This document shows, one piece after another, positions 29,359-39,984 of a stretch of 64,000 nt of DNA; the first letter of the stretch is position 1; each line of letters starts with the position of its first letter. The notes below the pieces were generated by a model that was not told the DNA's origin, made no database searches, and saw nothing but the letters and a program-made list of their open reading frames with translations. The position numbers were made by a program, and so were the translations under genes. Location: assembly GCA_030248295.1 (NCBI GenBank), contig JASANH010000882.1:1-64000 (forward strand). Direction: 5' to 3'. This stretch comes from Mesodorylaimus sp. YZB2_4 (Eukaryota; Nematoda; Enoplea; Dorylaimida; Dorylaimidae).

Positions 29359-29480
29359 TATAGTTCGATGCGATGCGTAAAATAGGCTTGCGATGCGACG
29401 TTTTAGGCTCCTTTTTACATTATCAGTTGGCCCATAAACGTCGCATCGCACGCTTATTTGACGCATCGCATCGAACTATA
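29359..29480. mobile_element. 122-bp hairpin MITE
   Basis: The two halves are inverted copies: TATAGTTCGATGCGATGCGT at the left end and its complement at the right end, with GCGATGCGACGTTTTA next to the loop. Arms are about 47 bp with few mismatches. No coding capacity. TA lies at both borders but TA is also part of the inverted repeat, so the target duplication is unproven. Confidence 0.8.
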
Positions 29481-31278
29481 CTTTGGGCTTGAGAGTTTCA
29501 CTAGCGGCCCCCACTTTTTAGGTAGCCCGCCCGTCCGGCTCGTAGGGAAAATTGACTCTCTTTCCGCAAAACTCATGAGTGATCCAGGCACATCCTCGAC
29601 CCTCGGCCGTTTTTCCTCGAAGTCGAGGACGGGGTCGAGCGTGTCAATCCTCGGCCGTCCTCGGCCGAAAAGAACAATAACGATAAGCTGCAAGGAACTG
29701 ACACCATGATTTGGAGGACAGAAAAGTACTTAGCACATTTCCAGATTTGTAATAATTGATGTCAGTGAAATTTTCCATCTTTGTCAGCTCACATGTATGA
29801 TGAAACGCATTTTACGTATATAGCGATTTCATGGTGAAAATTTTTTGGGAGTCCTGTGGCAGCATATGACACAATTTTTCTGTTGCTGGCAGCTTTTCAC
29901 TTTTAACATCTGGCAACGCTGACGACTTCCCCATCAGATCATGAGCCTGGTGCAAACACGCTACCTCATCCTCCCTCAGTCACTCAGAGAGCTTGCGAGC
30001 TAAACACGTCCACAAGATGTCAATTCTCCTTTCCCTCCACTTGAGTGCACTTCCTGCATCTTCCGCAGCATTGCCAATCGCCGACATTGTGATTTTTTGC
30101 CCAGCCTGCCTACATTAATGATTGAAGGTTCAATCGTTATGCTGTAGGTGCGAGAATATTTGACCAAATGGCCTCGCAAAGTGATTGTCACGTCCCGATA
30201 TAACGTTTTTCAATCGTTCCAGAGAAAAAAATTGGGTGATTTTTTCAAAGATTCCTGATTTTTTGGTTCCAATTTAATATCTTTTTTATGATATATATAT
30301 AAGGATATTGATATCTTTTTTAGATATGAATATTAAAATTATATCCGCATCTATATCTTGTTTAAAAGTCATATCTATAGTACTGAGAAGAGATCTCGCG
30401 CTCGCAAACATGGAGAAAATTCACAAAGATGTGTCTTCTATGCCGGAGCGAAATGAATTATAGACCAGCCATGTAACAATGTCCTACAGCGGAGAATGTT
30501 TTTGCCCCCATTAAAGTGGCACTGGTGCAGGCAGAGCCACATTGATTGCAAACTAGCCACACCCGAAAATCCTCAACGTTGCTTGAATGCACCTTGCCGA
30601 CATGCGACCAATGGGATCACCCAGGCTGCAGTAATCCAGTGAGATGCGACCAAGGCGCCCTCCATAAAGATCGATTTTTTTACCCCCTCCCCCGTGACCG
30701 CATGCGGACCATTTCTCGCGAACCCCCTCAAAAATGGTCGACCATTTCTGCCATACCCCCCCCCCCTCTAAACGCTGTTTTGTGAAATGTTTCATCTTAT
30801 ACTTTCTTGAGCATGACAGGTGCCCTCTCCTTTGAAGACAAATCTTTTTTTGATTTATTTTCTATTTTGTAAAAGCTTCCACAAACTTTTCCCACAACTT
30901 TCCCAATTTTTTTAAAAAAGCTCTGCGGGCTGGGCTGCACCAGCCCAATCCTCCACGGGACTTCCAATCATATTAGCTGGCCAGCAATCACGATTTGATA
31001 AACGAGGCTGTGAGGTGACTACGAGTAGGTTGGGATCCCAATCCCGATCCTGATCCTGGCATTGAGGCATCGGGATTCTGCATATAATATTATGATATGC
31101 ATAAGCATGGTACACTCTGATCCATCATATCTGCGATGAAGCAGTAGCGATGAAGAGACAACAGCAAATCAAATCGATAATGACAGCAACACTGATTTTA
31201 CTTAGCCTAGGCTGACCTCGCTGGACGCGCATCGAAACTGCGAATGTACTCATCAATTGTAGCTTATTTATAATTATT
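29481..31278. other. intergenic, low-complexity and repeat fragments
   Basis: Contains a CTCGGCCG palindromic cluster (29595-29680), an AT-rich GATATC tract (30280-30370), and a segment (31020-31110) whose CGATCCTGATCC and GCATCGGGATTCTGCATA words recur at 40700-40790 in the reductase intron. No gene is recognised. Confidence 0.4.
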
Positions 31279-31425
31279 TCAAAGAAAGTCTGTAACGACA
31301 GACTCAAAACATTTAGACCAGCCAATGCACACAGTGGATGGCTGGTCTACTCGGCCACTGCTAAACGCAAACACGGTTTGGAAAAATGTCTGAGCAGAAG
31401 CTGCTTTTTCTGCATGATTATCAAC
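31279..31425 (+). mobile_element. partial copy of the 831-1523 element
   Basis: Shares AAGTCTGT, ACAGACTCAAAAC, TTAGACCAGCCAATGCACA and GATGGCTGGTCTACTCGGCC with the left arm at 831-931. It then continues with AAGCTGCTTTTTCTGCATGA, which matches the right interior of that element (about 1363-1385) in inverted orientation. An internally deleted or rearranged copy. Confidence 0.7.
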
Positions 31426-31493
31426 GGGTTCTGCACAAACACAAATCGGTTATATGGGCAGGGCGCAAGAAGAGCTTGGAAATTTAAAGGTTA

Positions 31494-32603
31494 GGGGCCG
31501 TTCAAATACGACGTCGTATGCCAGGGGGGAGGGGGGTCAGCACCAAAACGACAAAAAACGACAAGGAGGGAGGGGTGTCAAGGGCGAAACGACATCGTTT
31601 TTACACTAGGTATTCCATCGTTTTTCCTCCCTTTCGAACTCTTCTGCTAGAGCCTAATTGCGGTCAGATGAGCACAGGTCCGCCACTTTTGGGTCACCTA
31701 TTCATGATAGTTTCGATTATAATAATGTGCATTGGCCAGACTCAGTTTGCTATAGGAAGCGTCCATATCAGTCAGTAGCGCGGCTGGACTCACCCTGGGT
31801 TCAATCCCTGGCGATGGAGGTCTGTTTGCGAACCATGAACCCTCTCTGACCTTGCACACCAGGGCGTGAGGGACTCAGCCAGTAACGTAGAGGTGCTACG
31901 AGTGGAGAGACGGAAGCCAAACGAGGAGACAGTCTAAGGGGCAAGGCTCGATGCCCGCCCGCCATCGTCCAAGAAAGTCGGTGTCCAATCGATGATGTCC
32001 TCGTGTGGAGGTGCTCCTAGTGGGGACGCGCAGAGGGAAGCTGGTGTGTGAGCTGGTTCCCGCGTAGCCTCGCTTAGAAGGTTTGACTGCTGGCCAGCTC
32101 GAGGCAAAAACTGGCTTCGGTCCAGTACATTTTTTAAAACAAAAAAGTTAAAGTTTGATAAAGAAAAATGTGCTCTATCATAAAGAGTTATTCGTTTTGC
32201 TTTTATACTGCTTTTCGATTTTCGACGAGTGCATTTCAAAAATTCACAAACAATCTTTGGGAACTAAAGGCGTAGCGTCAAGCTGTGAAACCATTAGCTC
32301 ATTTTACCTCAACCAAATTATTACTAAAATCAAATTACTAAATTTCTCTTCTGTAAACATTCCGAAAAACATTGTTGGAATGTATACCAATATGAGGATG
32401 GGAACATGTGGACTCGTACGAAGTATGGACATGAGCAGCGTAGGGTGAAGTGCGCCGATACTCATGAAATTTTTTGTAGTATGTCTTTACTCCCCCCTTT
32501 GCAGTTAAGGGGGGGTCAGGCGCAAAACGACAAAATACGATAGGAGGGGGGAGGGGGGTCAAAAATTGCTGATTTGCATACGACGTCGTTTTTGAACGGC
32601 CCC
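31494..32603. mobile_element. 1.1-kb element with 28-bp terminal repeats and TTA target duplication
   Basis: The left end GGGGCCGTTCAAATACGACG (31494 on) and the right end (to 32603) are inverted, differing at one position over 28 bp. TTA flanks the element at 31491-31493 and 32604-32606. A 3-bp TTA/TWA duplication is typical of the PIF/Harbinger group, so a non-autonomous member is inferred. Subterminal GGGGGGAGGGGGGTCA tracts occur in direct orientation near both ends. A tRNA-derived SINE sits inside, and no transposase is present. Confidence 0.75.
31775..32105 (+). mobile_element. tRNA-derived SINE, copy C
   Basis: Plus-strand copy with the head GTAGCGCGGCTGGACTC and B-box-like GGGTTCAATCCC. 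Body words follow: GTTTGCGAACCATGAACC, CCTTGCACACCAGGGCGTGAG, GAGTGGAGAGACGGAAGCC and tail AGGTTTGACTGCTGGCCAG. It is inserted within the TTA-flanked element and is therefore younger than that element. Confidence 0.8.
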
Positions 32604-32606
32604 TTA

Positions 32607-33286
32607 CACGCTTTTTGTGCCTGATTGATTGATGCTTAATGAGTCTATGGCGACCCTCGCAGCACTTGCACCATAGATCTTGCGGTTTAAAGTTGGAAAA
32701 AATTTTTTTTCAGGAACAATGGCATTGGATTAGTGATTGTGAGTCAAACATGTACGCAGTTCCCTACCGTGCCATCCTGCGTATGCACGGTAGCTAAGCA
32801 GAACTGAACAGTGAATGAGAAAAATGATCAGTGAATTGATACCCCACGCTACCCAGGACGAACTATTTGAGGAAAAATTTAGACCCAAATACATCCTAGG
32901 AGCAGAACTAAATATTGGAGCTGAAATGGAGGGAAACTAAAACTGACAATGAGTATTCTGCAGCAGGTGCAAGTTCACAATTCTCTTGGAATCATCTAGC
33001 CGGACTATGTACCTAGGTGATCGTAAAAGTTGCCACAGATATTGAGCGAAATTCAAATTTCCCGCGTTTTTCTGACCGAGCAGCGTCTTTGTCTGCTGTG
33101 AACGCCATTGCACGCAAGCACGACGTCACGAACCGCCGTAATTTTTATCGTTTTGAGACCCGCCCGCAGTCCGTGTTCTTTGTTCGCTGGTCCCCCGACC
33201 CACATGGTTGGCTAGTTTTCATAACTGCCTAGTAAGCACGGTTGCTATTGATTGGTGTAGTGCAGTACAGTTTGGAAGTTGCGAGC
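32607..33286. other. upstream region of XPB
   Basis: No gene is recognised. The block 33055-33200 is more GC-rich than its surroundings (CGACGTCACGAACCGCCG and similar) and may be promoter or first-exon sequence. A TGACGTCA-like core lies at about 33120-33130. Confidence 0.35.
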
Positions 33287-36200
33287 ATGTCAAAACGAAG
33301 AGGAGGAGATCGATCATACGCAGGTGAATCACCAATTAATCACAAGTAGGCCTACTTGCGTAGACTTTGCTCATTCCTGATCTGTCACAGATTCGTCCAA
33401 AAAGAAAGGAAAACGATCAAAATGGGAAGAATACGATCCCAGTTACGCCAATGATGTCGACGACGATTGGTCTCGTGATACAGGTGATGATGGAGAAGGT
33501 AAGATTTTGTTCTAAGGCTGGTTGGTTGGCTTGGCCCATTTGCTCACAATAATCAAATTGAAGACAGCGAAGTGCCGACCGGTGCTAGTCGGAAATTAGG
33601 CGAACATGGGAAAACAGATGAATTTGGAGCGCGCGATTATCGGAAAGAAATGAAACTAAAACCTGATAATGAATCAAGACCCTTGTGGGTAGCACCGGAT
33701 GGACATATTTTCCTGGAATCATTCTCGCCAGTTTACAAACACGCCCATGACTTTCTGATTGCTATTGCCGAAGTAAGTGAATAAGCCTAGGCCGGGTTTT
33801 TTGGGGTTCTAGTTTTATAGAATGGCATCACAGTATACTTTATTTTAGCCTGTTTGTCGGCCGGAATTTATTCACGAATATCAGTTGACCGCGTATTCGC
33901 TCTATGCCGCTGTTTCGGTCGGCTTACAGACCAATGACATTATCGAATATTTACAGCGTTTATCCAAGACGACGCTGCCGGCGGGCATTGTTGAGTTTAT
34001 CAAGGTAAATAAAAGCGAGGAACCAAATAGAAAGGGTTGAAAGGGGGTATTGTAGGTCATGCCAGTTGCAGGGTTAGCGGGGAGGGCGAAATTAACCATG
34101 ATTTTGGGGTGAATGCTTAGGTGAGCTTGCTATCAGCACGATTCCAAGGGCACATTGAGAAAAGGGAAAGAAGCTAGAAGGGCACTGACTGACAGGTGAT
34201 TGGGCTGAAAGACGCCCCTTCAAATTCATTTTTCTGCCCTGCCTTAAGCATATTTTTGTCTCTGACTAGCTATGCACGGTCAGTTACGGCAAAGTCAAAT
34301 TGGTACTAAAGCATAATCGATATTTCGTCGAATCGCGTCATTCCGACGTTATTCAAAAACTTTTAAAAGATCCCAGAATCCAAGAATGTGTTTTGATGGG
34401 TGATTCAGGGCGAGCGGAAGTACGCACGGAACAAGCCACCGCTTCCAAGTCCAACTCGGTTTTGCCCGCATCCACTCAGCAACAGAATTCTGATAGCAAG
34501 GATGGGGCTGAGAAGAATGGCGAAGAGCAATCTTCAGTCCCAGACGATATTGCTAAATATTACAATAAAATTGATGGGGAAGAAGATGATGAAGAAGAAG
34601 CTTTGAAAAATTTGGAAGTATTTACATTTGAAGTGATGTCAGAACGAATTGAGGATTTGCAAAAACGATGTATCGAAATCGAATACCCTTTATTGGCGGA
34701 ATACGATTTTCGTAACGATACAATGAATCCATCTTTGGCTATCGATTTGAAACCTAACGCTGTCCTACGACCATACCAGGAGAAATGTTTGAGGAAAATG
34801 TTTGGCAATAGTCGCGCACGGTCCGGTGTCATCGTGCTGCCGTGCGGTGCTGGAAAAAGTTTGGTCGGTGTGACGGCGTGTTGCACTGTGAACAGGCGAT
34901 GCTTGGTCCTGTGCAATTCGAATGTGTCAGTGCAACAGTGGAGGGCCCAGTTCAAGGTATGATCACCCTGTTTTCCAGTTTTGGATGTTGCTTTGTGTTG
35001 GACCTTATTTTGTTGCAGATGTGGTCGACAGCAGACGATTCGAAAATCATTCGTTTCACGCGTGAATCGGGCGATCGCGTCCCGACTGGCAATCGTACGG
35101 ATGCTGCCTACATTTGCATCACGACCTATTCTATGTTGGCGCATCAAGGGAAGCGCTCGTACGATGCCATGCAAATGATGGAATGGATCAGAGATCGTGA
35201 ATGGGGATTGATCGTTTTGGATGGTGAGTGGCTTGGCTGGGGTGAGGTGATCATGAATTGATCAATACCTGATCGGTACGTTAGGATCTATCGATCAGGA
35301 TATGATAGGATTCTGTTAATAAATTATCGATTATAAAGTTAATAAAAAACAATTGTCGATTGGTCAGAAATCGATAACATGCTGTAGATTTCTGTAAAAT
35401 CAATAAGTCGGAGAGAGACAACCCAATTTGAAGAGATCAAAATATCAGCTGGTTTCTGTCTGCTCATTCCTGCTATTCTGGTCGATTGATCAGTATGTTT
35501 TCGATTTATGATCAATCGGTAATTGGTTTTCATCAATTTCCGCCGAAAAGGAAACACTCTTTTTCAGAAGTGCACACGATTCCAGCCAAAATGTTTCGTC
35601 GTGTCCTGACCGTGGTGAAATCGCATTGCAAACTGGGATTGACGGCCACTTTGGTTCGTGAAGATGACAAGATCACGGATTTGAATTTTTTGATTGGCCC
35701 CAAGATCTACGAAGCGAATTGGATGGAATTGCAAAAGAATGGATATATTGCTCGAGTGTCGTGCGCCGAAGTGTGGTGCCCGATGTCGGCCGAATTCTAT
35801 AATTGCTATTTGGATGCCAAGATTAGCCGGAAGCTGCTCTTAGCTGTCATGAATCCAAACAAGTTCAGAGTGTGCGAATTCTTGATTAAATATCACGAAA
35901 GAAGGAATGATAAGGTAAGAATCGGCACTGGTTTGGCGGGATGCCCAAGAGAGGTAGCGATGCGAGGCCGGGGTGCCTCGGCATCTCCCATCCCCTGGTG
36001 TGGGGGCTTGATTGGCTGAAAATTTGTCAAGGCCATTCGTGTACATGCCCCTGAGGTCTCACGAAATGCGTGTTTATCCTTAATGCAACCCTCGTGCCTT
36101 GTGGGTTATTGCGAGTGGGAGAGATTTATCGATGATCTTCCCTGTGGCTGAGCAGCGTCACGGACACGGTCAACTAGGCGACTGCGCACTAGGCGCCAGG

Positions 36201-39200
36201 TCAACTAGGCGACTACCATTTTTAGCAGTGTCTTTTTGTTGGCTGTTGTTTGTTGTGCGGCTGCGCCGCTTGGTTTAAATGAACAGTTTTGAGTAAGATG
36301 GACAATTTTCCGATTGAAACGCAGCGCAATAACGAGAAGTATACACGCAATGGATATATGTACGTCAAAGACAAGCTGAACAAAACCGGAAAAATTCAGT
36401 TTTTGCGATGCGACAAGAAGAACGATGGATGCAATGGGCGGTTTTGGACCAATGTGCACGACGGGTCATTGCACTCAGAAAAAACCTCAGCATACCTGCT
36501 GGGCAACTGGAGATGCAGTTCGGGTGTAAATCCAGCGTATCAGTACGAATGCCAAGAAGATTGCCAGGTCTATTATAGAAATGCCCGCACAAATCCGGGA
36601 ACAAGTAATCGCCAAGATCCCTTCAGCAGTGCAATGTCAGACGCCAAAACATGATGTTATGGCGAGAAATATCCAGCGCATTCAGAATAGGAACCAAAGA
36701 GCACCGCAGAATCCAGAAGCTCGCGAAGAAATTGTAATTCCAGAAGAATACATACATTATGAAGCATACGAAGGTCACCAAGAACTTTTTCTGTTGGCAG
36801 ATTCGGGTGCAGGTGAACCTGATCCGCAACGCATCCTTGTTTTTGGCCGTGAGAATCATGGAACGTGGGCGAATCAGATGAGCGAATTGTTCATGGATGG
36901 CACTTTCCTGCTTTCTCCCCCGCTTTTCGCACAGATCCTCGTCATCTTGGCTCGTCATGAACAGGGCTTCGATTTCCCCGTGCTCTATTGTTCGTTGTCT
37001 AACAAGACGCCGGAGACATAAGCCAAAGTGTTTCGAATGTCTGTGGCCACAAATGAACCCAGAGACCATCAACGTGGACTACGAAATCGCCATCCATCAA
37101 GCACTACGGGCGGACTTTGCTGACGCGCACATTCGAGGCTGTTACTTTCACTTGGTTCAAAATCTGCGCAAACACTTGTCTGGTTATCATCTTTTGGGTC
37201 GCTACAGCACCGACGCTCAATTCGCACAAACAACTACGCTGAGGCCAGTTACAAGAAACTGCAGCTGGGATTTGGTTCTGGCATTGCGCATCCGACCGTT
37301 AAGTTCACTGATGGACTTCGCAAGGTGCAGAAAGCTTACGATGTGGAGTACGAGCTTTTCGTTGCTGGCCATGATTTACCGCGCAAGCGCTAACGTTACG
37401 AGGAAGCCGGCCGCCGAATCCTGACCAAGGTGAATCAGTACGATCGGGATAATGTCATTAAGTACCTTCGAGGTATCTCTCACAACTACAACATGGATTA
37501 GTATATCATGAAGGTCCAGTGTTTGCTAATGACCTAAAGTATGTAGTCCGTGATAAATTTGTGTAATTGATAGTGTACAGCGTTATGTAATGCTTCCGAG
37601 ATGACGTTAAGAAATATCGGGTATGTCGCCTAGTTGTCCGTCGCCTAGTTGACCATCGCCTAGTTGACCTCGCCTAGTTGTCCATCGCCTAGTTGACCTC
37701 GCCTAGTTGTCCATCGCCTAGTTGACTGTCGCGTAGTTGTCGCGTACCGGCAGCGTCAACCCCTCGGGTTGATGTTTCAGCCGTAGGCATGTATAGTCGC
37801 AAGACTTATCTTTCTCTAGTCGGAGTCTTTGTCACGCTGAGAAGTCGGAGCCTGCCAGACTTGGTTACACTGTAGTAAGATGATAAATTTGCAAAAAACA
37901 AAGAATCATGGCAGGGGCCATTATTGCATATTTTTCTGCAGAAAAAGTAACTTTTTGGGGAGAAAAATCAAAGGTACAATAGCGGGAACATTTACGTTTG
38001 TGCCCAATTACACCCGATTAGTTTTTTGAGCTTGTCCCCTGACGATTAAGAAATTTGGGAAAACTGCCTGGGTTTTAACAGTTTAGGTGAGCTGTAGATG
38101 TCGCCAATGAGCGGGGTAAGGAGAAATAAGAGGATGAGGGCTCCCAGAAGGACTGACTAAAATCAATGTAGCAAAGAAAGCTAAGGAATATTTACATTTT
38201 TCAGATCATCGTTTTCTCGGATAACGTTTTCGCTCTGAAAAAATACGCGGTCAAGCTAGAAAAACCGTTTTTGTATGGCGATACTTCACAAAACGAAAGA
38301 ATGCAGATTTTGCAAAATTTTCAATTCAATCCAAAAGTGAATACTATTTTTGTATCCAAGGTAAGAAGCAAAGTTCCGTTTTGTCCATTTTTCAGCATGG
38401 GGTTGACTGTATTTGCATGCATCTAGTAGCATCATGCAGACAATGGGCTTTGGTGTGATTTTGTGGCATAAGTGCCCTTGCCCTCTCCACGTTTCAGGTG
38501 GCTGACACGTCGTTCGATTTGCCAGAGGCCAATGTCCTTATTCAAGTGTCGGCGCATGGTGGGTCCCGGCGTCAAGAAGCGCAACGATTGGGTCGGATCT
38601 TACGTGCGAAGAAAGGTGCCACTGACCAGTTTAATGCATTTTTCTATTCGCTGGTCTCTCAAGATACGCTGGAAATGAGTTACAGTCGACGGCGACAACG
38701 CTTTTTGGTTAATCAAGGCTACTGCTATAAGGTAGGAGCGTTTAGGTAGTTGACAGGTAGGGGAACGGGCTCAGGATCACCACCACCTTTTGGCCTCTGC
38801 TAGCTTGGAGCGCTAGCAACCGTGGCGTTGTTTAAGATCAAAAATCTATTTATAAAAGCGTTGCCATTAGCGGGATTCGAACCCGCTCAGCTGAGGTTTC
38901 AGTCTGGTGAGGACGCAGTTTCGACAGCAACGGTCGCACTTGTCGCCATTCGAGAATCTTGATCGCACATTGATTGGCACAGTGGACTGGCAGCACGGGC
39001 TCGAATCTCGCAACAGGCTTAGGTTTTTATGCTGGTGTGTTGACTTGATTCCAAATCACGGGTTGGGGTACTCGGTCGTTTCGACAACAGCAGGGGTTCA
39101 AATCGGGGGGATCCCAGCGCATGGGTACCGCATCCGATCAGCCTGTGTTCTGAGTACTCATTAGATCACTGTTGGAAACTGACGCGCACATTTTCTTGAG

Positions 39201-39761
39201 GTCATTACGAAACTGGTTGGTATGGACGAAGAACAGTTGTCGTACCCGACGAAGAACGACCAGTTGGAACTGCTGCAACAAGTGCTGGCAGCATCGGATG
39301 CCGACGCTGAAGAGGAGGATGTGAAAGTAGATGATTCCGAGTATGGTGCAGGTGGCCGGCAGGATAATAAGGTAAGTCTTGGTGCGGGGGGGAGGAGGGT
39401 TAATAGGTGTCAGGCGGGAGGTGGGTTGCATGGGTCGCCTGGATTGCCAATATCTGGCGAGATAACTGGATCTGGGGTCTGTTGTAATTTGCTGCAGGGA
39501 TCGACCAGGTAGTGGGGAGGGGACCCGTCTTGTCCAGGAGTGCAACGGATGGTCTGGACTCTTCTCTAGCAAACCTTGACCCAGCCCTTCCTTGGCTGTC
39601 ATAATTGGCCAAGAGCGCTTATTTTTTAGATGGTTCGGAAACGGGGCGATATGGGGTCGCTGTCTGGCGCGCATAATCTAGTTTACGCGCAAATGGATAA
39701 AAAGAAGCTTTTGTCTGCTGGAGAAAGACACCCGCTGTTCAAACGGTTCAGGATGAAGTGA
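33287..39761 (+). CDS. ERCC3: XPB/ERCC3, TFIIH DNA translocase subunit
   Basis: XPB is the 3'-5' helicase-type ATPase of TFIIH, needed for promoter opening by RNA polymerase II and for nucleotide-excision repair. Eleven exons: 33287-33323, 33391-33498, 33564-33772, 33849-34004, 34270-34956, 35019-35223, 35568-35914, 38205-38360, 38498-38731, 39201-39371 and 39630-39761, all phase-consistent, giving about 813 residues. The N-terminal domain contains [15 protein letters not shown]. Walker A is PCGAGKS at 361-367. DEVH at 467-470 is split by the intron after 35223, and [10 protein letters not shown] follows. Helicase lobe 2 contains the Q/R-rich [19 protein letters not shown]. The end [10 protein letters not shown] matches the family. 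The last third of the linker near residues 220-290 is acidic and poorly conserved. The first coding exon is only 37 nt. Intron 7 (2.29 kb) hosts a Mutator-like element. Confidence 0.97.
36161..37749 (+). mobile_element. Mutator-like (MULE) transposon with FLYWCH finger, decayed
   Basis: The element is 1589 bp and is bounded by the 9-bp direct repeat GCAGCGTCA at 36152-36160 and 37750-37758. Its ends are inverted: CGG....CAACTAGGCGAC on the left and its near-complement on the right. Subterminal repeats of TCAACTAGGCGAC occur twice on the left, and about seven copies of the inverse GTCGCCTAGTTG occur on the right (37625-37735). The coding remnant runs 36295-37500. It holds a FLYWCH zinc finger ([19 protein letters not shown]), a MULE transposase core ([32 protein letters not shown]) and a conserved C-terminus ([11 protein letters not shown]). 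The frame changes at least three times (about 36520, 37018, 37225) and stops interrupt it, so it is inactive. It sits sense-oriented in XPB intron 7. Confidence 0.9.
38855..39140. repeat. tRNA-like repeat pieces in XPB intron 9
   Basis: On the minus strand GCGGGTTCGAATCCCGC (38873-38889) forms a perfect T-arm. Upstream text could give a weak acceptor stem, but no believable D and anticodon arms could be drawn. On the plus strand ATTGGCACAGTGGAC and GGGCTCGAATCTC (38970-39015) resemble A and B boxes. These fit tRNA-derived SINE fragments better than functional tRNA genes. Confidence 0.35.
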
Positions 39762-39837
39762 GATGCAGGAGACGGTGATGGATTAATAAGTTGTGCTGGT
39801 TTACTGACAGTCATTGCACCTGAATATGTGGCGGGAA

Positions 39838-39951
39838 AATAAAGGCAGAAAAGGAGCTGTTGTTTTGATGATCTGGTTGTATGTGCTGTCTTAACAGAGC
39901 GCTACTGGAATGTGAATATGTTTGTAACCAATGTGATTGACCGTGTTTCAG
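39838..39951 (+). promoter_or_regulatory. operon-like junction between XPB and the reductase
   Basis: AATAAA at 39838-39843 follows the XPB stop by 76 bp. About 110 bp later GTGTTTCAG at 39943-39951 forms a good splice acceptor, 33 bp before the reductase ATG. No donor for it is evident nearby. A poly(A) signal followed after roughly 100 bp by an unpaired acceptor is the arrangement used for downstream genes in nematode operons processed by spliced-leader trans-splicing. Cis-splicing from a 5' untranslated exon is the alternative. Confidence 0.4.
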
Positions 39952-39984
39952 AGTGGTTTCTTGGATTTTTGCGAGGAGTAGAAA

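Noticed and set aside
36581-37424. Independent host genes inside XPB intron 7
   Set aside because: The three ORFs are frame-shifted pieces of one Mutator-like transposase enclosed by terminal repeats and a 9-bp target duplication.
37622-37749. CRISPR-like regularly spaced repeats GTCGCCTAGTTG
   Set aside because: Spacers are only 2-6 nt and non-unique, the host is an animal, and the array forms the end of a Mutator-like transposon.
38873-38945. A functional tRNA gene on the minus strand
   Set aside because: The T-arm is perfect but the acceptor stem is weak and no convincing D or anticodon arm can be drawn; a SINE or pseudo-tRNA fits better.
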